The notes under the pieces were generated by a model. That model searched no databases, was not told the origin of the DNA, and saw only the letters and a list, made by a program, of their open reading frames with translations. 64,000 bases of DNA, taken from the NCBI RefSeq assembly GCF_030689305.1, contig NZ_JAUYVM010000001.1:248001-312000 (forward strand), in the 5' to 3' direction. The stretch is from Vibrio penaeicida (GTDB lineage Bacteria > Pseudomonadota > Gammaproteobacteria > Enterobacterales > Vibrionaceae). Positions 50,651 to 59,872 of this stretch are shown here, piece after piece (position 1 is the first letter of the stretch; the number at the start of each line of letters is the position of its first letter). A program made the position numbers and the translations under genes.

Positions 50651-51670
50651 TTAGGCTGTTGCTATAGAGTCGACAACCGTGGACGGCCGCCCTGAGATGA
50701 AAACAGCTTTCACGCCAAGCTCTACAATACAAGGGAAATTCATCTCTGCAAGTTGTGGCAACAATGCTTCATCAAAACAGATGCTTTTCACCTCATAACC
50801 ACCATTCGCTCGCACTGTATAATTTGCCGTAGAATTTGAACGAATTGAGGTTGTCACATGGAGCATTGAAAAGTCAAAGTTTCTCGCCTTTTTACGCGAG
50901 TACCCGTGAGCGGAGTTGTAGCCAAGTAAGAGCATTTGGTTCTGTTTTAGGGCAATTGTGGCGTTTTGAGTCCCAACCCCATTTTCCTCTAACACCGCAA
51001 GTCTCATATGTTCGTTAATTAATGCAACTTCAAAGTTGAGTTCGTTACTCACCCTTTCCTCTATCTGTTCCATTAGCGGGTGATAGATCCATTTTCTTGG
51101 AGCTTGTTCAATCACGCTCAGTGTCAGTTCATCTAGGTGAGCCATCAAGTCTAGATCAGACACATAAATGGCCATCATTGGAACACCTATACGTTTGACC
51201 TTCTCTAGCTTTTCTTCAGACACATCATTAGTCACTACGATTTCGATAAATAATTTTTGCTGGTTGTCAGTTACCCCTGTAATGTCGGGAATAAAGTCGC
51301 CCTCCGTTTGTTCCAGTAACACATCAGGCAACATCAACATTTCTGGGTCCAATGTTTTATCCCTAGAATGTTCGATACCTGCGAGATCAAACTGGCGACA
51401 AGACACCATCATTTGGGGTAGTAGAATACGCTGTTCTTTTTCGACAATGCGCTTACAGAGTTTGTGTAAGGTACTCTCCCCACATTCGCTATTGTCCATC
51501 GTATGGTGAGCAAAATGGTGTAACTTCACATCTCCTTTTTTTGCCACCAGTTTATCGCCGCAGCCAATACATGAGCAGCCACAGGCTAACCCACTTTCTA
51601 CTTGATCAATATGTACCAGCTGTTCGTTAAGTAGGCCGTATGCACAGATGCTTTTCTCTAAATGACTCAT
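50651..51670 (-). CDS. CoiA-like nuclease-family protein
   Basis: A 339-aa protein starting at ATG 51670, with GGAG six bases upstream (an in-frame TTG overlaps that ribosome site and is not the start). A zinc-like N-terminal part (ACGCSCIGCGDKLVAKKG, then HHFAHH) is followed by a PD-(D/E)xK-type core (FIPDITGVTDNQQ, FIEIVVTND), as in CoiA-like competence and defence nucleases. The C-terminal 150 residues are of unknown fold. It is divergent from a membrane protein gene and sits beside the restriction operon. Confidence 0.55.
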   Translation of the reverse strand: MSHLEKSICAYGLLNEQLVHIDQVESGLACGCSCIGCGDKLVAKKGDVKLHHFAHHTMDNSECGESTLHKLCKRIVEKEQRILLPQMMVSCRQFDLAGIEHSRDKTLDPEMLMLPDVLLEQTEGDFIPDITGVTDNQQKLFIEIVVTNDVSEEKLEKVKRIGVPMMAIYVSDLDLMAHLDELTLSVIEQAPRKWIYHPLMEQIEERVSNELNFEVALINEHMRLAVLEENGVGTQNATIALKQNQMLLLGYNSAHGYSRKKARNFDFSMLHVTTSIRSNSTANYTVRANGGYEVKSICFDEALLPQLAEMNFPCIVELGVKAVFISGRPSTVVDSIATA

Positions 51671-51824
51671 ATTTGTCTCCAACTTTCGTTTCTATTTTCT
51701 TGGGTTAATAAGGGGAACTCCCTCTAGAACGGAAACATCTTTATCTAAAAAAATGAGTTGAAACAGAGTATTAACTTTCAATACTAGGTAATATTAGGTT
51801 CACGAATGCATATGAGACTTGGTA

Positions 51825-52844
51825 ATGAAGAGCAGTGTTGATGAATTAAAGGCGGCGATAGCGGTAACAGAAAAGTTTTGGGAAGAATATACCCATCAAG
51901 ATAAAAATCACATGTTTTGGAACGTTTTCCACGCCATCGTTCTTTTAGTGAGAGAAAGCCCTTCCCTAGAAGCAGGGAAAACTGAAGAGTGTTATGTCAC
52001 CTCCCGTGAACTCGCCGAAAAAACGGCTTATGTCTCGAACAAGAAGCTTTCCATTTTCAGTAGTTCGCGATTAACTTCAGAATTTAAAATCCTCATTCAA
52101 CGATTGGACGATCTTTATCCTTCCTTGGAACGTGTCGCTAGTGATCTTGGTGTGGATATTATTCCTGTAATACATAAGGAATCCAATTCTGGCGGGCAAG
52201 GGAAACAATCAATTTATCGATTATGCACGAAGAAAATTGAGCCCAACCAACCCCATGATATCGGCTACAAAGCAACTACTGAGAAGCTCACGAATTCTGA
52301 CGTAATCGATTATCATCTAGAGTCTGTACCTAAACTCCCTGTTTGGACTCGTTGGTTACACAATGTTGATATGGATAGACATCGCTGGAAGATAATCTTT
52401 TTTACCGCTAGCCCGGTGTTAATGGTCGTATTGTGCTCGGTATCTTTCTTCCTCACACTTGCGCAGCTAACAACACCAAATTTCCTCGGAACACTTTTTA
52501 GTTTCACAATGATGTACGTCACCGTATTTCTATTGTTTTTTCGGTATCTAATAGACGCACTCAACAATAACATAACGACCCTTCCTGACATCATGCTTCC
52601 CTTAAGCCTAAAATCAGCAGTGCTTCAATACGAACTAAAAGCCCCAGGCAGAAAAGAAGGTCGCTTTAAACGTTTGACGATCAAGGTCTATAAAGCGAAA
52701 TGCCCAGTATGTGGTTACAGAGTAGATATTAAATCAGTAGGTTTACCACTTCGTTCAAGGCTAATCGGCATCTGCGACAATAACCCCCTAGAGCATAGGT
52801 ACAGCTTTGATTTCACAACACAAAAGGGCTCAAAACTTACCTAA
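51825..52844 (+). CDS. Unknown membrane protein with C-terminal zinc-ribbon-like motif
   Basis: A 339-aa protein. Residues 1-180 look soluble and helical (VDELKAAIAVTEKFWEEYTH, a DNA-binding-like ELAEKTAYVSNKK). Two membrane helices follow (about 188-212 and 222-244). The C-terminal 90 residues contain CPVCGYRVD and a final Cys (GICDNN), which could be one zinc knuckle. I do not recognise the family. Start at ATG 51825 is chosen over the TTG at 51819; neither has a strong ribosome site. It ends 40 bp before the tRNA-Ser and its terminator. Confidence 0.6.
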   Translation: MKSSVDELKAAIAVTEKFWEEYTHQDKNHMFWNVFHAIVLLVRESPSLEAGKTEECYVTSRELAEKTAYVSNKKLSIFSSSRLTSEFKILIQRLDDLYPSLERVASDLGVDIIPVIHKESNSGGQGKQSIYRLCTKKIEPNQPHDIGYKATTEKLTNSDVIDYHLESVPKLPVWTRWLHNVDMDRHRWKIIFFTASPVLMVVLCSVSFFLTLAQLTTPNFLGTLFSFTMMYVTVFLLFFRYLIDALNNNITTLPDIMLPLSLKSAVLQYELKAPGRKEGRFKRLTIKVYKAKCPVCGYRVDIKSVGLPLRSRLIGICDNNPLEHRYSFDFTTQKGSKLT

Positions 52845-52845
52845 A

Positions 52846-52880
52846 ACAAAAAAGCCCCAGCATTTCTGCTGGGGCTTCGA
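52846..52880 (-). terminator. Terminator of the tRNA-Ser transcript
   Basis: AAGCCCCAGCA (52852-52862), loop TTTC, TGCTGGGGCTT (52867-52877), with a T tract on the minus strand (complement of AAAAA at 52847-52851). It also faces the end of the membrane protein gene. Confidence 0.85.
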
Positions 52881-52883
52881 ATG

Positions 52884-52971
52884 TGGCGGTGAGTGAGAGA
52901 TTCGAACTCTCGATACGTTGCCGTATACACACTTTCCAGGCGTGCTCCTTCAGCCACTCGGACAACTCACC
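52884..52971 (-). tRNA. serX: tRNA-Ser (anticodon GGA)
   Basis: Read on the minus strand: GGTGAGTTGTCCGAGTGGCT at the start, anticodon loop CTGGAAA with GGA, a long variable arm (GTATACGGCAACGTATC), T-arm GTTCGAATC and the encoded end CACCGCCA. The 88-nt length and long variable arm mark a class II serine tRNA reading UCC/UCU. Symbol is by analogy to E. coli; confidence in the symbol is lower than in the tRNA. Confidence 0.96.
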
Positions 52972-53007
52972 GAATTGTTGTTGAACTTTGCGTCTCAACG
53001 GGGCGCT

Positions 53008-53036
53008 AATTTAATGTTTATGTGTTTGTCGGTCAA
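53008..53036 (-). promoter_or_regulatory. Promoter of tRNA-Ser
   Basis: On the minus strand: TTGACC (53031-53036), 17-bp spacer, TAAATT (53008-53013), then the GC-rich discriminator AGCGCCCC. This pattern is typical of stringently controlled stable RNA genes. Confidence 0.75.
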
Positions 53037-53122
53037 GTGATTATCTGAAAAAAAATATCATTTCATGTCTGTTCGCTCAGATTTTAGCTAAAACACTCAC
53101 TTTACCAACAGATTGGTTAGCT

Positions 53123-53572
53123 TTAGACCTGTTGAATATAAGCTGGAACACGGAATAATTTTCGACAGTTATCTAGGAAATATCCGTAAAGTACACCTAA
53201 ACCACATGAAACAACTGCGTTACTCGCAACGGCTGTCACAATCTGATCAGAAGACGCGCCTACAAACAATAGAATCGCGGCATAAACAGGTGATTGAAAC
53301 AATACATAAGCAATAACGTCGGAAATACGCTTTGTCAGTTCGCCACCGTGGATTCTTCCGCCTTGGTTAAGAACCCAATCTCGGAATACCCCATAAGGCC
53401 ATGCAATGGCGATGTTCACGGGTATAGATAGAGTTCTCGACTGCAATGACTGTTCAAAGGACATACCTGATACAAAAATCTCTATCAGCATTCCGACAAC
53501 AAAGCTGAATACCACCATAGCAAATGTATCCGCTGCTGCGTGGCGAATACAAAAAGGGGCTTTAGAACTCAT
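53123..53572 (-). CDS. alaE: L-alanine exporter AlaE
   Basis: A 149-aa inner-membrane protein, start at ATG 53572 (GAGGAAGGAA ribosome site). The frame is open 16 codons further upstream without a site. Signature segments match Ala[46 protein letters not shown] and [13 protein letters not shown]. About four helices. It exports surplus L-alanine. A single-gene unit with its promoter in the 53573-53800 stretch. Confidence 0.9.
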   Translation of the reverse strand: MSSKAPFCIRHAAADTFAMVVFSFVVGMLIEIFVSGMSFEQSLQSRTLSIPVNIAIAWPYGVFRDWVLNQGGRIHGGELTKRISDVIAYVLFQSPVYAAILLFVGASSDQIVTAVASNAVVSCGLGVLYGYFLDNCRKLFRVPAYIQQV

Positions 53573-53801
53573 TTCCTTCCTCACAAAGAATATAAAACTA
53601 GTTAAAGAATTGTTAAGCAACAGGTAAATCTAGATAAAACATTAAACACTAGATTTATTCGCTATTTAATCACTTTTTTAATGGATTTATATTCCGTATT
53701 TTACATTTTGTTGTAAATTTACAACTGATTTTCTACGAAATAATAGTGAGTTTGACTAATTCGTCTGAAAGGTCTTTTTACGAGTGGTATATGAGTATAT
53801 A

Positions 53802-53833
53802 AAAGCACTGAGAGTTAACCCTCCAGTGCTTTC
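53802..53833 (-). terminator. Terminator after the hybrid kinase
   Basis: AAAGCACTG (53802-53810) pairs with CAGTGCTTT (53824-53832). On the minus strand it is followed by TATATAC rather than a pure T run. It lies just past the stop of the kinase gene read leftward. Confidence 0.6.
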
Positions 53834-53862
53834 TTGGGATTTTATGTAATTAACTTACGAAA

Positions 53863-56298
53863 TCAGTCCGCGAGGCTTAACGTAAGTACGTTAATGTCTT
53901 CTTCTGATGGGGTCGTGTTTTCACGAAGCGCGGTCACAATTTTGTCTATCGCGCTGAGTTCATCATGGTTAAACCTCATGCTGTCTTGGCTTATGATGCA
54001 CTCTAGAATCTGATTTGCTTGTTCATAGTCTTGATTGTCTAAACAGACGTACAAATCAATTAACCTCTGTTCATTGTTTTTACTCGATACTTCTGTCGGA
54101 TTGGGAGTATTGAATTCTGATGCGTCTCTCTTTAGCTGATTTAAACGTTCAGAGAACTTGATCAAAACATCGTCTAATTCCCTTTCATCAATCGGTTTGG
54201 CGAGAATGTGATCCGCCCCTGCACTCAGCATTTTTTCTCGAGTCTCTTTGAATACATCTGCGGTGCAACCCAGAATCAGCCCCTTCGATGATTGGTGATT
54301 TAAATTACGGATCCGTTCCGTCGCTTCAATACCGTCCATAACGGGCATGTGGTTGTCCATTAAGACAAGATCAAAGGTTTTCTGTGTGAGTATTTCAACC
54401 GCTTTCGCACCGTCGACAACACTGGTGGTTTCAAACCCCTTACTGCGCAAAAACGCATCCATAATCATGGTGTTCGTTCGATTGTCTTCCACTATTAGAG
54501 CGGATAAACCATTGCAGTCAAATTTTTGATGAACGACGTCTTGTGTGCTTTCAGGTAAGCATACGTCTGTTTGCAAAGTTAGGAAAAAGCTAGAACCGAT
54601 GCCTTCTTCGCTTTTTACGTTTATGTCTCCTCCCATGCCTTGTACGATTTTTTGAGTTATCGCTAAGCCCAACCCTGTCCCTCCGAATCGTCGTGTGGTG
54701 GTAGACTCCGCTTGCTCAAATGGTTTGAATATTTTTTCTTGTGCCGATTTGGAGATGCCAATTCCAGTATCGCGTACCTGTATGGATAAGTAGACTTTTC
54801 CTGCTCGCTCGTATTCGTTTAAATAGACTTCGATAAAACCACGAGAAGTGAACTTAATGGCGTTGTTCAGCAAGTTAAAAAGTATCTGCCGAATTCGTGC
54901 CTTATCGGCGTTGTACCAGCGCTCTGATGGGACTTCACTATACACTTTAAAATTGAGCCCTTTCTCGGTCGCTAACGTAAAGTACACGCTATTAATGCTG
55001 CCGATAATGCTAGCCAGTGGAAAAGGAGAAGGATCGAGCTCTAACTTCCCTTGCTCTATTTTAGAGAAGTCCAAAATTTCGTTGAGAAGCGTCATCATGT
55101 GCTCGCCAGAATCATAAAGGCTATGGAGCAGTTTACTTTGGTGTTCTGTTAGCTCTGTTTTAGCTAATATTTGTGCCGTACCTAACACACCATTCATAGG
55201 TGTTCGAATTTCATGTGATAGCGTTGCAAGGAAGGCAGATTTCGCTTTCGTCGATGCTTTCGCTTTCACGGTTTCCTCTCTTAGGAAAACTGTCTTGTGG
55301 TTAAAACTATCGATGAGGTGTTTGATTTCATCATTGCTGTTGTAAGTCATATCAATGATGCCGTGGGTATTTTTATCCGACACCTTGTCTGCAATCACGA
55401 CTATCGGACGTATCAAGTAGCGATTGATCAAGTAGTAGCCGATCATGACGCAAAGCAGTAGAAACGGCGCGATGACGAATTCTAAACTCATCACCAACTC
55501 GAACGTTTCTTCTCCTACTAGTCTTTTGGAATTAACAACTTCTATTTCCCAGTTGTATTTACCAAACGCCATTCTAGAAATATAGATATCTTTAGTGAGT
55601 GAGAAGTTGTGTTCTGTAATGGCATTACCCGCTTTGTCTTTAATCAGAACACCAAGATCGTATTGGTTGGCGTGGTTTTGAACGTACTTAATAAGTTCCG
55701 ACAAAGAGATATCGATGGTCGCGACACCTTTCACTACCCCATTTTTAAAGTAGGGTGTTGAAGCAGTAATCATTTGAACATGGGTGTAGGGATCGATATA
55801 GACATCTGACCAAGACACCTCTTGTTTCTTGATGTTTATGGCAGAGGTGTACCAAGGCTCTATGTTGTATCCCCCTGATTCTGGATTATTCCATGAATGG
55901 ATAAGGTCAACTCCACCCTCTGAATTCTTATTGTAGAAAAGGCTCTTTAGGCGGATGTCTTTATCTATTGAATAAGGCTCGGGCCATGTACCACCACTCA
56001 CAATCATGTTGGTACTTTGGGCAATCATGAAAGGCAATAGAGACTTCAAACTATCATATTGCTCCGAAGCTTCACCTACAGCGGCAATGCTGTGCAACAA
56101 GCCAAGGGAGCCGTTTAATGATTCATCCAAACTGGTGGCAAGAAGCTCAGTTCTTAAATCTAAATTCTTTTGAAGTTTACTTTTGATTGGGTGCTCTACT
56201 ACCAAATAGGTTACGCTACCTACGGTTGCGATAAAGAAACAAAGGTATAACCCCAAAGCGATGATACTTTTCTTTTTAAGTGAAGATTGGATCGCCAT
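53863..56298 (-). CDS. Hybrid sensor histidine kinase with Cache sensor and receiver domain
   Basis: An 811-aa membrane kinase (start ATG 56298; TTG at 56310 also in frame). Helix 1 (about 8-30), a periplasmic dCache region (to about 275; the segment YTSAINIKKQEVSWSDVYIDP is typical), helix 2 (about 277-300), HAMP-like, HisKA (LSHEIRTPMNGVLG), HATPase (GGTGLGLAI) and REC with Asp in LVLMDNHMPVMDG. The C-terminal 100 residues look helical without an HPt His motif, so a separate HPt protein would be needed for phosphorelay. The signal is unknown. Confidence 0.88.
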   Translation of the reverse strand: MAIQSSLKKKSIIALGLYLCFFIATVGSVTYLVVEHPIKSKLQKNLDLRTELLATSLDESLNGSLGLLHSIAAVGEASEQYDSLKSLLPFMIAQSTNMIVSGGTWPEPYSIDKDIRLKSLFYNKNSEGGVDLIHSWNNPESGGYNIEPWYTSAINIKKQEVSWSDVYIDPYTHVQMITASTPYFKNGVVKGVATIDISLSELIKYVQNHANQYDLGVLIKDKAGNAITEHNFSLTKDIYISRMAFGKYNWEIEVVNSKRLVGEETFELVMSLEFVIAPFLLLCVMIGYYLINRYLIRPIVVIADKVSDKNTHGIIDMTYNSNDEIKHLIDSFNHKTVFLREETVKAKASTKAKSAFLATLSHEIRTPMNGVLGTAQILAKTELTEHQSKLLHSLYDSGEHMMTLLNEILDFSKIEQGKLELDPSPFPLASIIGSINSVYFTLATEKGLNFKVYSEVPSERWYNADKARIRQILFNLLNNAIKFTSRGFIEVYLNEYERAGKVYLSIQVRDTGIGISKSAQEKIFKPFEQAESTTTRRFGGTGLGLAITQKIVQGMGGDINVKSEEGIGSSFFLTLQTDVCLPESTQDVVHQKFDCNGLSALIVEDNRTNTMIMDAFLRSKGFETTSVVDGAKAVEILTQKTFDLVLMDNHMPVMDGIEATERIRNLNHQSSKGLILGCTADVFKETREKMLSAGADHILAKPIDERELDDVLIKFSERLNQLKRDASEFNTPNPTEVSSKNNEQRLIDLYVCLDNQDYEQANQILECIISQDSMRFNHDELSAIDKIVTALRENTTPSEEDINVLTLSLAD

Positions 56299-56417
56299 AT
56301 TATTAGCCAACAGTACACATATTAAAAAACCTATATCTTAGTATGGTATTCATCAAGTCTTTTTCCAGTCGTGTGAGCTTGATACACTACCTCAATCACT
56401 CAAGAAGGGAACGTATT

Positions 56418-56987
56418 TTGACTTTAACAGAATTGCTTGCTTTACCAGAAATGGAAGGCAAAATTTTAAATGAATACCAAATCCGTGGGTTTGTTACCTC
56501 AATGGCAGCTGCTCCAAATATTATTGACCCAGCTGAATGGCTTGCGTTTCTTTGGGGTGGTGAAGAAGTCGCCCCCTTCTCAACATCAGAACACTTAGAA
56601 TTCTTTGCAGATCAAGTTATTGCGATTTGGAATGATGCAAGACCAAAACTGCTTGAAGGGACTTGGCAGTGGCCTGAAAACTGTGCCTTAGATGACGAAG
56701 AAATCGTCAATGAAGAAGCACGAAACTTCACTGAAGGGCTGCTTCAAGGCTGGGGAGTATCCCGAGATGATTGGGAAACACTAATGCCAGAAGACAGTGA
56801 AGATAATGCACTTCTAGGTGGTGTTATTTTATCTATGAGCATGCTTTATGACCCGGAAACGGCAGTATCGACGCTCGCTCAGCAAGGGATCGAGGGGTTA
56901 GAACAGTTTGAAGAGATTTTCAATGCTATTCCCGTCATGCTTTGTGGCTTAACTCAGCGTGGTGTGGCACTAGCAGAAGCGCAGTAA
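56418..56987 (+). CDS. UPF0149 / YecA-YgfB-family protein
   Basis: A 189-aa cytoplasmic protein. I place the start at TTG 56418 (MTLTELLALPEMEGKIL), with AGAAGGGA seven bases upstream; an ATG at 56343 is in frame but has no ribosome site. The family pattern is GFVTSMAAAP, FTEGLLQGWGVSRDDW and LLGGVIL. Such proteins have no clear function. A terminator follows about 115 bp past the stop. Confidence 0.75.
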   Translation: MTLTELLALPEMEGKILNEYQIRGFVTSMAAAPNIIDPAEWLAFLWGGEEVAPFSTSEHLEFFADQVIAIWNDARPKLLEGTWQWPENCALDDEEIVNEEARNFTEGLLQGWGVSRDDWETLMPEDSEDNALLGGVILSMSMLYDPETAVSTLAQQGIEGLEQFEEIFNAIPVMLCGLTQRGVALAEAQ

Positions 56988-57101
56988 CGGATTAGCTATT
57001 GCCTTTGAAATCCAAGTTCTAGAATCCACAGTTTTTGAGTAAACAGATCTTGAGCAAATAGCTCTGAAACAAATAGCTTTTAAACAAACCTTGCTAGAAC
57101 T

Positions 57102-57134
57102 AAAAATGCCACGTGTATCGCGGCATTTTTCGTT
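57102..57134 (+). terminator. Terminator after YecA-like gene
   Basis: AAAAATGCC (57102-57110), loop with CG pairs, GGCATTTTT (57122-57130), then CGTTTTTAT. The stem is slightly imperfect in its middle. Confidence 0.75.
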
Positions 57135-57187
57135 TTTATCAGTGCTTATAAAGAGCTGTTGACCTAGGCTCTATAGCCTTAAGCTCT

Positions 57188-57232
57188 TTTAGACTCAAGT
57201 TATTTAGACTTAAGCTATTTAGACTTATGCAT
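57188..57232. repeat. 15-bp direct repeat, three degenerate copies, overlapping nadA stop
   Basis: TTTAGACTCAAGTTA, TTTAGACTTAAGCTA and TTTAGACTTATGCAT lie head to tail. The third covers the nadA stop codon. A second pair of 15-bp units based on ACAAATAGCTTTTAA lies at about 57055-57085. Confidence 0.6.
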
Positions 57233-58286
57233 TACCTTTTACCTGCATATTGAGTTGCTCTGCGAAATCTAACATACGGTTTAATGGGATAAGAGACTTA
57301 ACTCGAACGTCTTCATCAACAAAGATTTCGTGCTCTTTACCACCATCTGTTAACGCACTCTCAATCGCAGACAGACCATTCATTGCCATCCACGGGCAGT
57401 GAGCACAGCTACGACAAGTTGCACCAGCACCGGCAGTTGGCGCTTCGATAAGCTCTTTTTCAGGCACCAATTGCTGCATTTTAAAGAAGATACCTTTGTC
57501 TGTAGCAACAATCATTTGTTGATGCGGTAACTCTTTAGCTGACTTGATCAATTGGCTAGTTGAACCCACTGAATCGGCTAACTCTACAACGCTTGCCGGC
57601 GATTCTGGATGAACCAAAATAGCGGCATTTGGGTAGAGATTCTTCATCTTTTTCAATGCATCAGCAGAGAATTCATCATGTACGATGCACTCACCTTGCC
57701 AAAGCAACATGTCTGCACCTGTTTTGTTTGAAATATAAGAACCCAAGTGACGATCGGGCCCCCATATAATGGGTTTATCTTCTGCATCTAAGTGCTCGAC
57801 AATTTCTAGCGCGATGCTTGAGGTCACTACCCAATCTGCGCGTGCTTTTACGGCAGCAGAGGTGTTGGCATAAACCACAACGGTATGATCAGGGTGGGCA
57901 TCGCAGAATTCTGTGAATTTATCGGCAGGACAACCAAGATCAAGCGAGCATTCTGCTTCTAGATTTGGCATAAGAATGCGCTTTTCTGGTGTCAGGATTT
58001 TTGCTGACTCCCCCATAAAGCGCACGCCGCCAATGATCAATGTACTTGCGGGGTGTCGATTACCAAACTTCGCCATTTCCAAAGAATCGCCAACGAAGCC
58101 GCCAGTGGCTTCTGCTAACGCCTGAATTTCTGGGTCAGTATAGTAATGTGCAATCAATACCGCGTCTTTTTCCTTCAGCAACTTTTTGATATTTGTTATG
58201 TGTTGCTGCTTTTGATCTTCTGTTAGAGGAACGGGCTTTGGAGGAAAAGGGTATACGGTCTCAATTGTGTCTAAAATGTGGCTCAT
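57225..58286 (-). CDS. nadA: Quinolinate synthase NadA
   Basis: A 353-aa Fe-S enzyme that joins iminoaspartate and dihydroxyacetone phosphate to make quinolinate for NAD. Start at ATG 58286 gives [19 protein letters not shown], matching the E. coli N-terminus (347 aa). The segment [10 protein letters not shown] is conserved; cluster ligands are in LDLGCPAD and [13 protein letters not shown]. Not coupled to the Tol-Pal operon; a gap of 170 bp with a hairpin separates them. GGGTATTGTATACCC lies in its leader (58319-58333). Confidence 0.95.
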   Translation of the reverse strand: MSHILDTIETVYPFPPKPVPLTEDQKQQHITNIKKLLKEKDAVLIAHYYTDPEIQALAEATGGFVGDSLEMAKFGNRHPASTLIIGGVRFMGESAKILTPEKRILMPNLEAECSLDLGCPADKFTEFCDAHPDHTVVVYANTSAAVKARADWVVTSSIALEIVEHLDAEDKPIIWGPDRHLGSYISNKTGADMLLWQGECIVHDEFSADALKKMKNLYPNAAILVHPESPASVVELADSVGSTSQLIKSAKELPHQQMIVATDKGIFFKMQQLVPEKELIEAPTAGAGATCRSCAHCPWMAMNGLSAIESALTDGGKEHEIFVDEDVRVKSLIPLNRMLDFAEQLNMQVKGNA

Positions 58287-58318
58287 TGCTCTTGCTCTAC
58301 GCAACTTCCAAGTAATCC

Positions 58319-58333
58319 GGGTATTGTATACCC
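58319..58333. promoter_or_regulatory. GGGTA...TACCC palindrome in nadA leader
   Basis: GGGTA, TTGTA, TACCC. It lies 33-47 bp upstream of the nadA ATG. Its ends match the outermost bases of the MITE ends (TACCC/GGGTA), and it resembles the palindrome between rsuA and radD. Confidence 0.3.
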
Positions 58334-58443
58334 AAACGGCTGCAAGCTTCCAGAGCCTAGATAGGCAAGTGATGAATTAGTTATTTCATTTTGATTGGAA
58401 GAAGAGTGTTGAGTCTAAAGAAAATCGAGAGGTTGGAAATAAG

Positions 58444-58466
58444 TCAGGGCCACTAAGTGACCCTGA
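58444..58466 (-). terminator. Hairpin after cpoB
   Basis: TCAGGG (58444-58449) pairs with CCCTGA (58461-58466), with CACT/AGTG inside and one mismatch. The T run on the minus strand is weak (CTTATTTCC), so it may be an attenuating hairpin at the end of the tol-pal transcript. Confidence 0.45.
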
Positions 58467-58473
58467 TATCTGT

Positions 58474-59253
58474 TTATTGCATCTGTTTTTTTGCCATATC
58501 AGCTGACGCACTTTGAGGGTATTCGCTGATAACTTGCTGGTAATATTTTATTGCTGCATCCGAATTTTTATTTCGCTTGGCAATGTCTCCAAGCTTGAGT
58601 AAAGCATCGGCACGCTTATTTGACTCTTTGTACGCCACAACTGAAGCAAAACTTTTTGCTGCGTCAACATCTTGCTTTTTCGCAAAATAAAGCTGACCTA
58701 ACCAGTAATGAGTATTTGAGGCAAATTTAGAATCTGGGAAATCTTTTTGAAACTGCTTAAAAGCGGTGATTGCACCAGCGTAATCACGCTGTTTCAAAAT
58801 CAAATCAACGGCATCCTGATAGGCGGTTTGCTCGTCTTTGTTTGTGCTGAACGTTCCAGAAGTTTCAGAGCCAGTCTCAGCCGCAACAACGGGCGCCTGT
58901 TGTAATTGCTGCCTCATGTTGTCCAGTTCAACGAATAACTCTCGTTGCCTTTCTAACATCTGCTTCATTTCGTAAGAATTACGTTCAACAATTCCACGCA
59001 ACTCGCCTACGTCTGAGCTTAAGTCATCAATTTGCTGCTGCATTTGAATTTGGATTTTAGCGCGATTTTGTAATAAGCGCTCAAGACGCTGCACATCCGT
59101 CTCGTTAACAGACGATACCCTCGTAGAGGACGGGTTGGAAGTGGCGGTAGTGGTGCTATTGAGATCAGTTACTGGAGCTGGTGCGGCGAACGTTCCATTC
59201 GCCGCACTTGCCAGTAACATAAGCGATACAAGTCGCTTAGAGTTACTGAACAT
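58474..59253 (-). CDS. cpoB: Cell division coordinator CpoB (YbgF)
   Basis: A 259-aa periplasmic protein. Signal peptide ends near TFA (about residue 23). A coiled coil follows (RLERLLQNRAKIQIQMQQQIDDL, residues about 55-115), then TPR-like repeats (YQDAVDLILKQRDYAGAI, NTHYWLGQLYFAKK). It binds TolA and links outer-membrane constriction to peptidoglycan synthesis. It is the last gene of the Tol-Pal operon, 13 bp after pal. Confidence 0.93.
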   Translation of the reverse strand: MFSNSKRLVSLMLLASAANGTFAAPAPVTDLNSTTTATSNPSSTRVSSVNETDVQRLERLLQNRAKIQIQMQQQIDDLSSDVGELRGIVERNSYEMKQMLERQRELFVELDNMRQQLQQAPVVAAETGSETSGTFSTNKDEQTAYQDAVDLILKQRDYAGAITAFKQFQKDFPDSKFASNTHYWLGQLYFAKKQDVDAAKSFASVVAYKESNKRADALLKLGDIAKRNKNSDAAIKYYQQVISEYPQSASADMAKKQMQ

Positions 59254-59266
59254 AGGAAAATTCCTA

Positions 59267-59803
59267 TTAGTATACTAGTACAGCGCGACGGTTTTTAGCG
59301 TAAACGTCTTCGCTTTGACCTAGAAGTAGAGGGCGTTCTTCACCGAAGCTAATTACTTCGATTTGGTCTGCCTGAACACCTAGAGCTTGAAGGTATTTAG
59401 CGACTGCTTCAGCACGGCGCTCACCTAGTGCAATGTTGTACTCTGGAGTACCACGCTCATCAGCGTGACCTTCGATGCGTACTTTAAGTGCAGGGTCTTT
59501 ACTGATGAATGCCGCGTGTGCCGCTAGCATATCTTCGTAATCAGACGAGATTGTTGAGTTATCAAACGCAAAGTAAACAGTCTGAGTTTCACGAAGTTGC
59601 GCTTCTTTGATCTCTTGCTCTGTTAGCTGAGATCCTGTCTCTAGTGGCGTTACTTCAGTAGTTGCTTCTTTTACCACTTGCTCAGTATTGTTTGTTTGAG
59701 AAGTAGTAGAAGCCTCTGCCGCTTTGTCGCTTGAGCTACATGCCGTAACAGCTAGTACTGGTAGCGCAATCAGAAGCCCTTTAAGAACTTTATTAAGTTG
59801 CAT
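59267..59803 (-). CDS. pal: Peptidoglycan-associated lipoprotein Pal
   Basis: A 178-aa lipoprotein; lipobox VTAC (Cys about residue 22). The OmpA-like domain (about 70-175) contains the peptidoglycan-binding pattern [32 protein letters not shown]. It anchors the outer membrane to the wall and binds TolB. The gap to tolB is 69 bp. Confidence 0.96.
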   Translation of the reverse strand: MQLNKVLKGLLIALPVLAVTACSSSDKAAEASTTSQTNNTEQVVKEATTEVTPLETGSQLTEQEIKEAQLRETQTVYFAFDNSTISSDYEDMLAAHAAFISKDPALKVRIEGHADERGTPEYNIALGERRAEAVAKYLQALGVQADQIEVISFGEERPLLLGQSEDVYAKNRRAVLVY

Positions 59804-59872
59804 CTTTTTCTTCCTTATTTGTCCGAAACTTTGTTTTAACCGATTTGCCGAACTACATACAAATGGGTATTT

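Noticed and set aside
41300..52884. Attachment-site duplication of tRNA-Ser flanking the defence genes
   Set aside because: I looked for the tRNA 3' end (GTTCGAATCTCTCACTC) at the far side and found none; no integrase.
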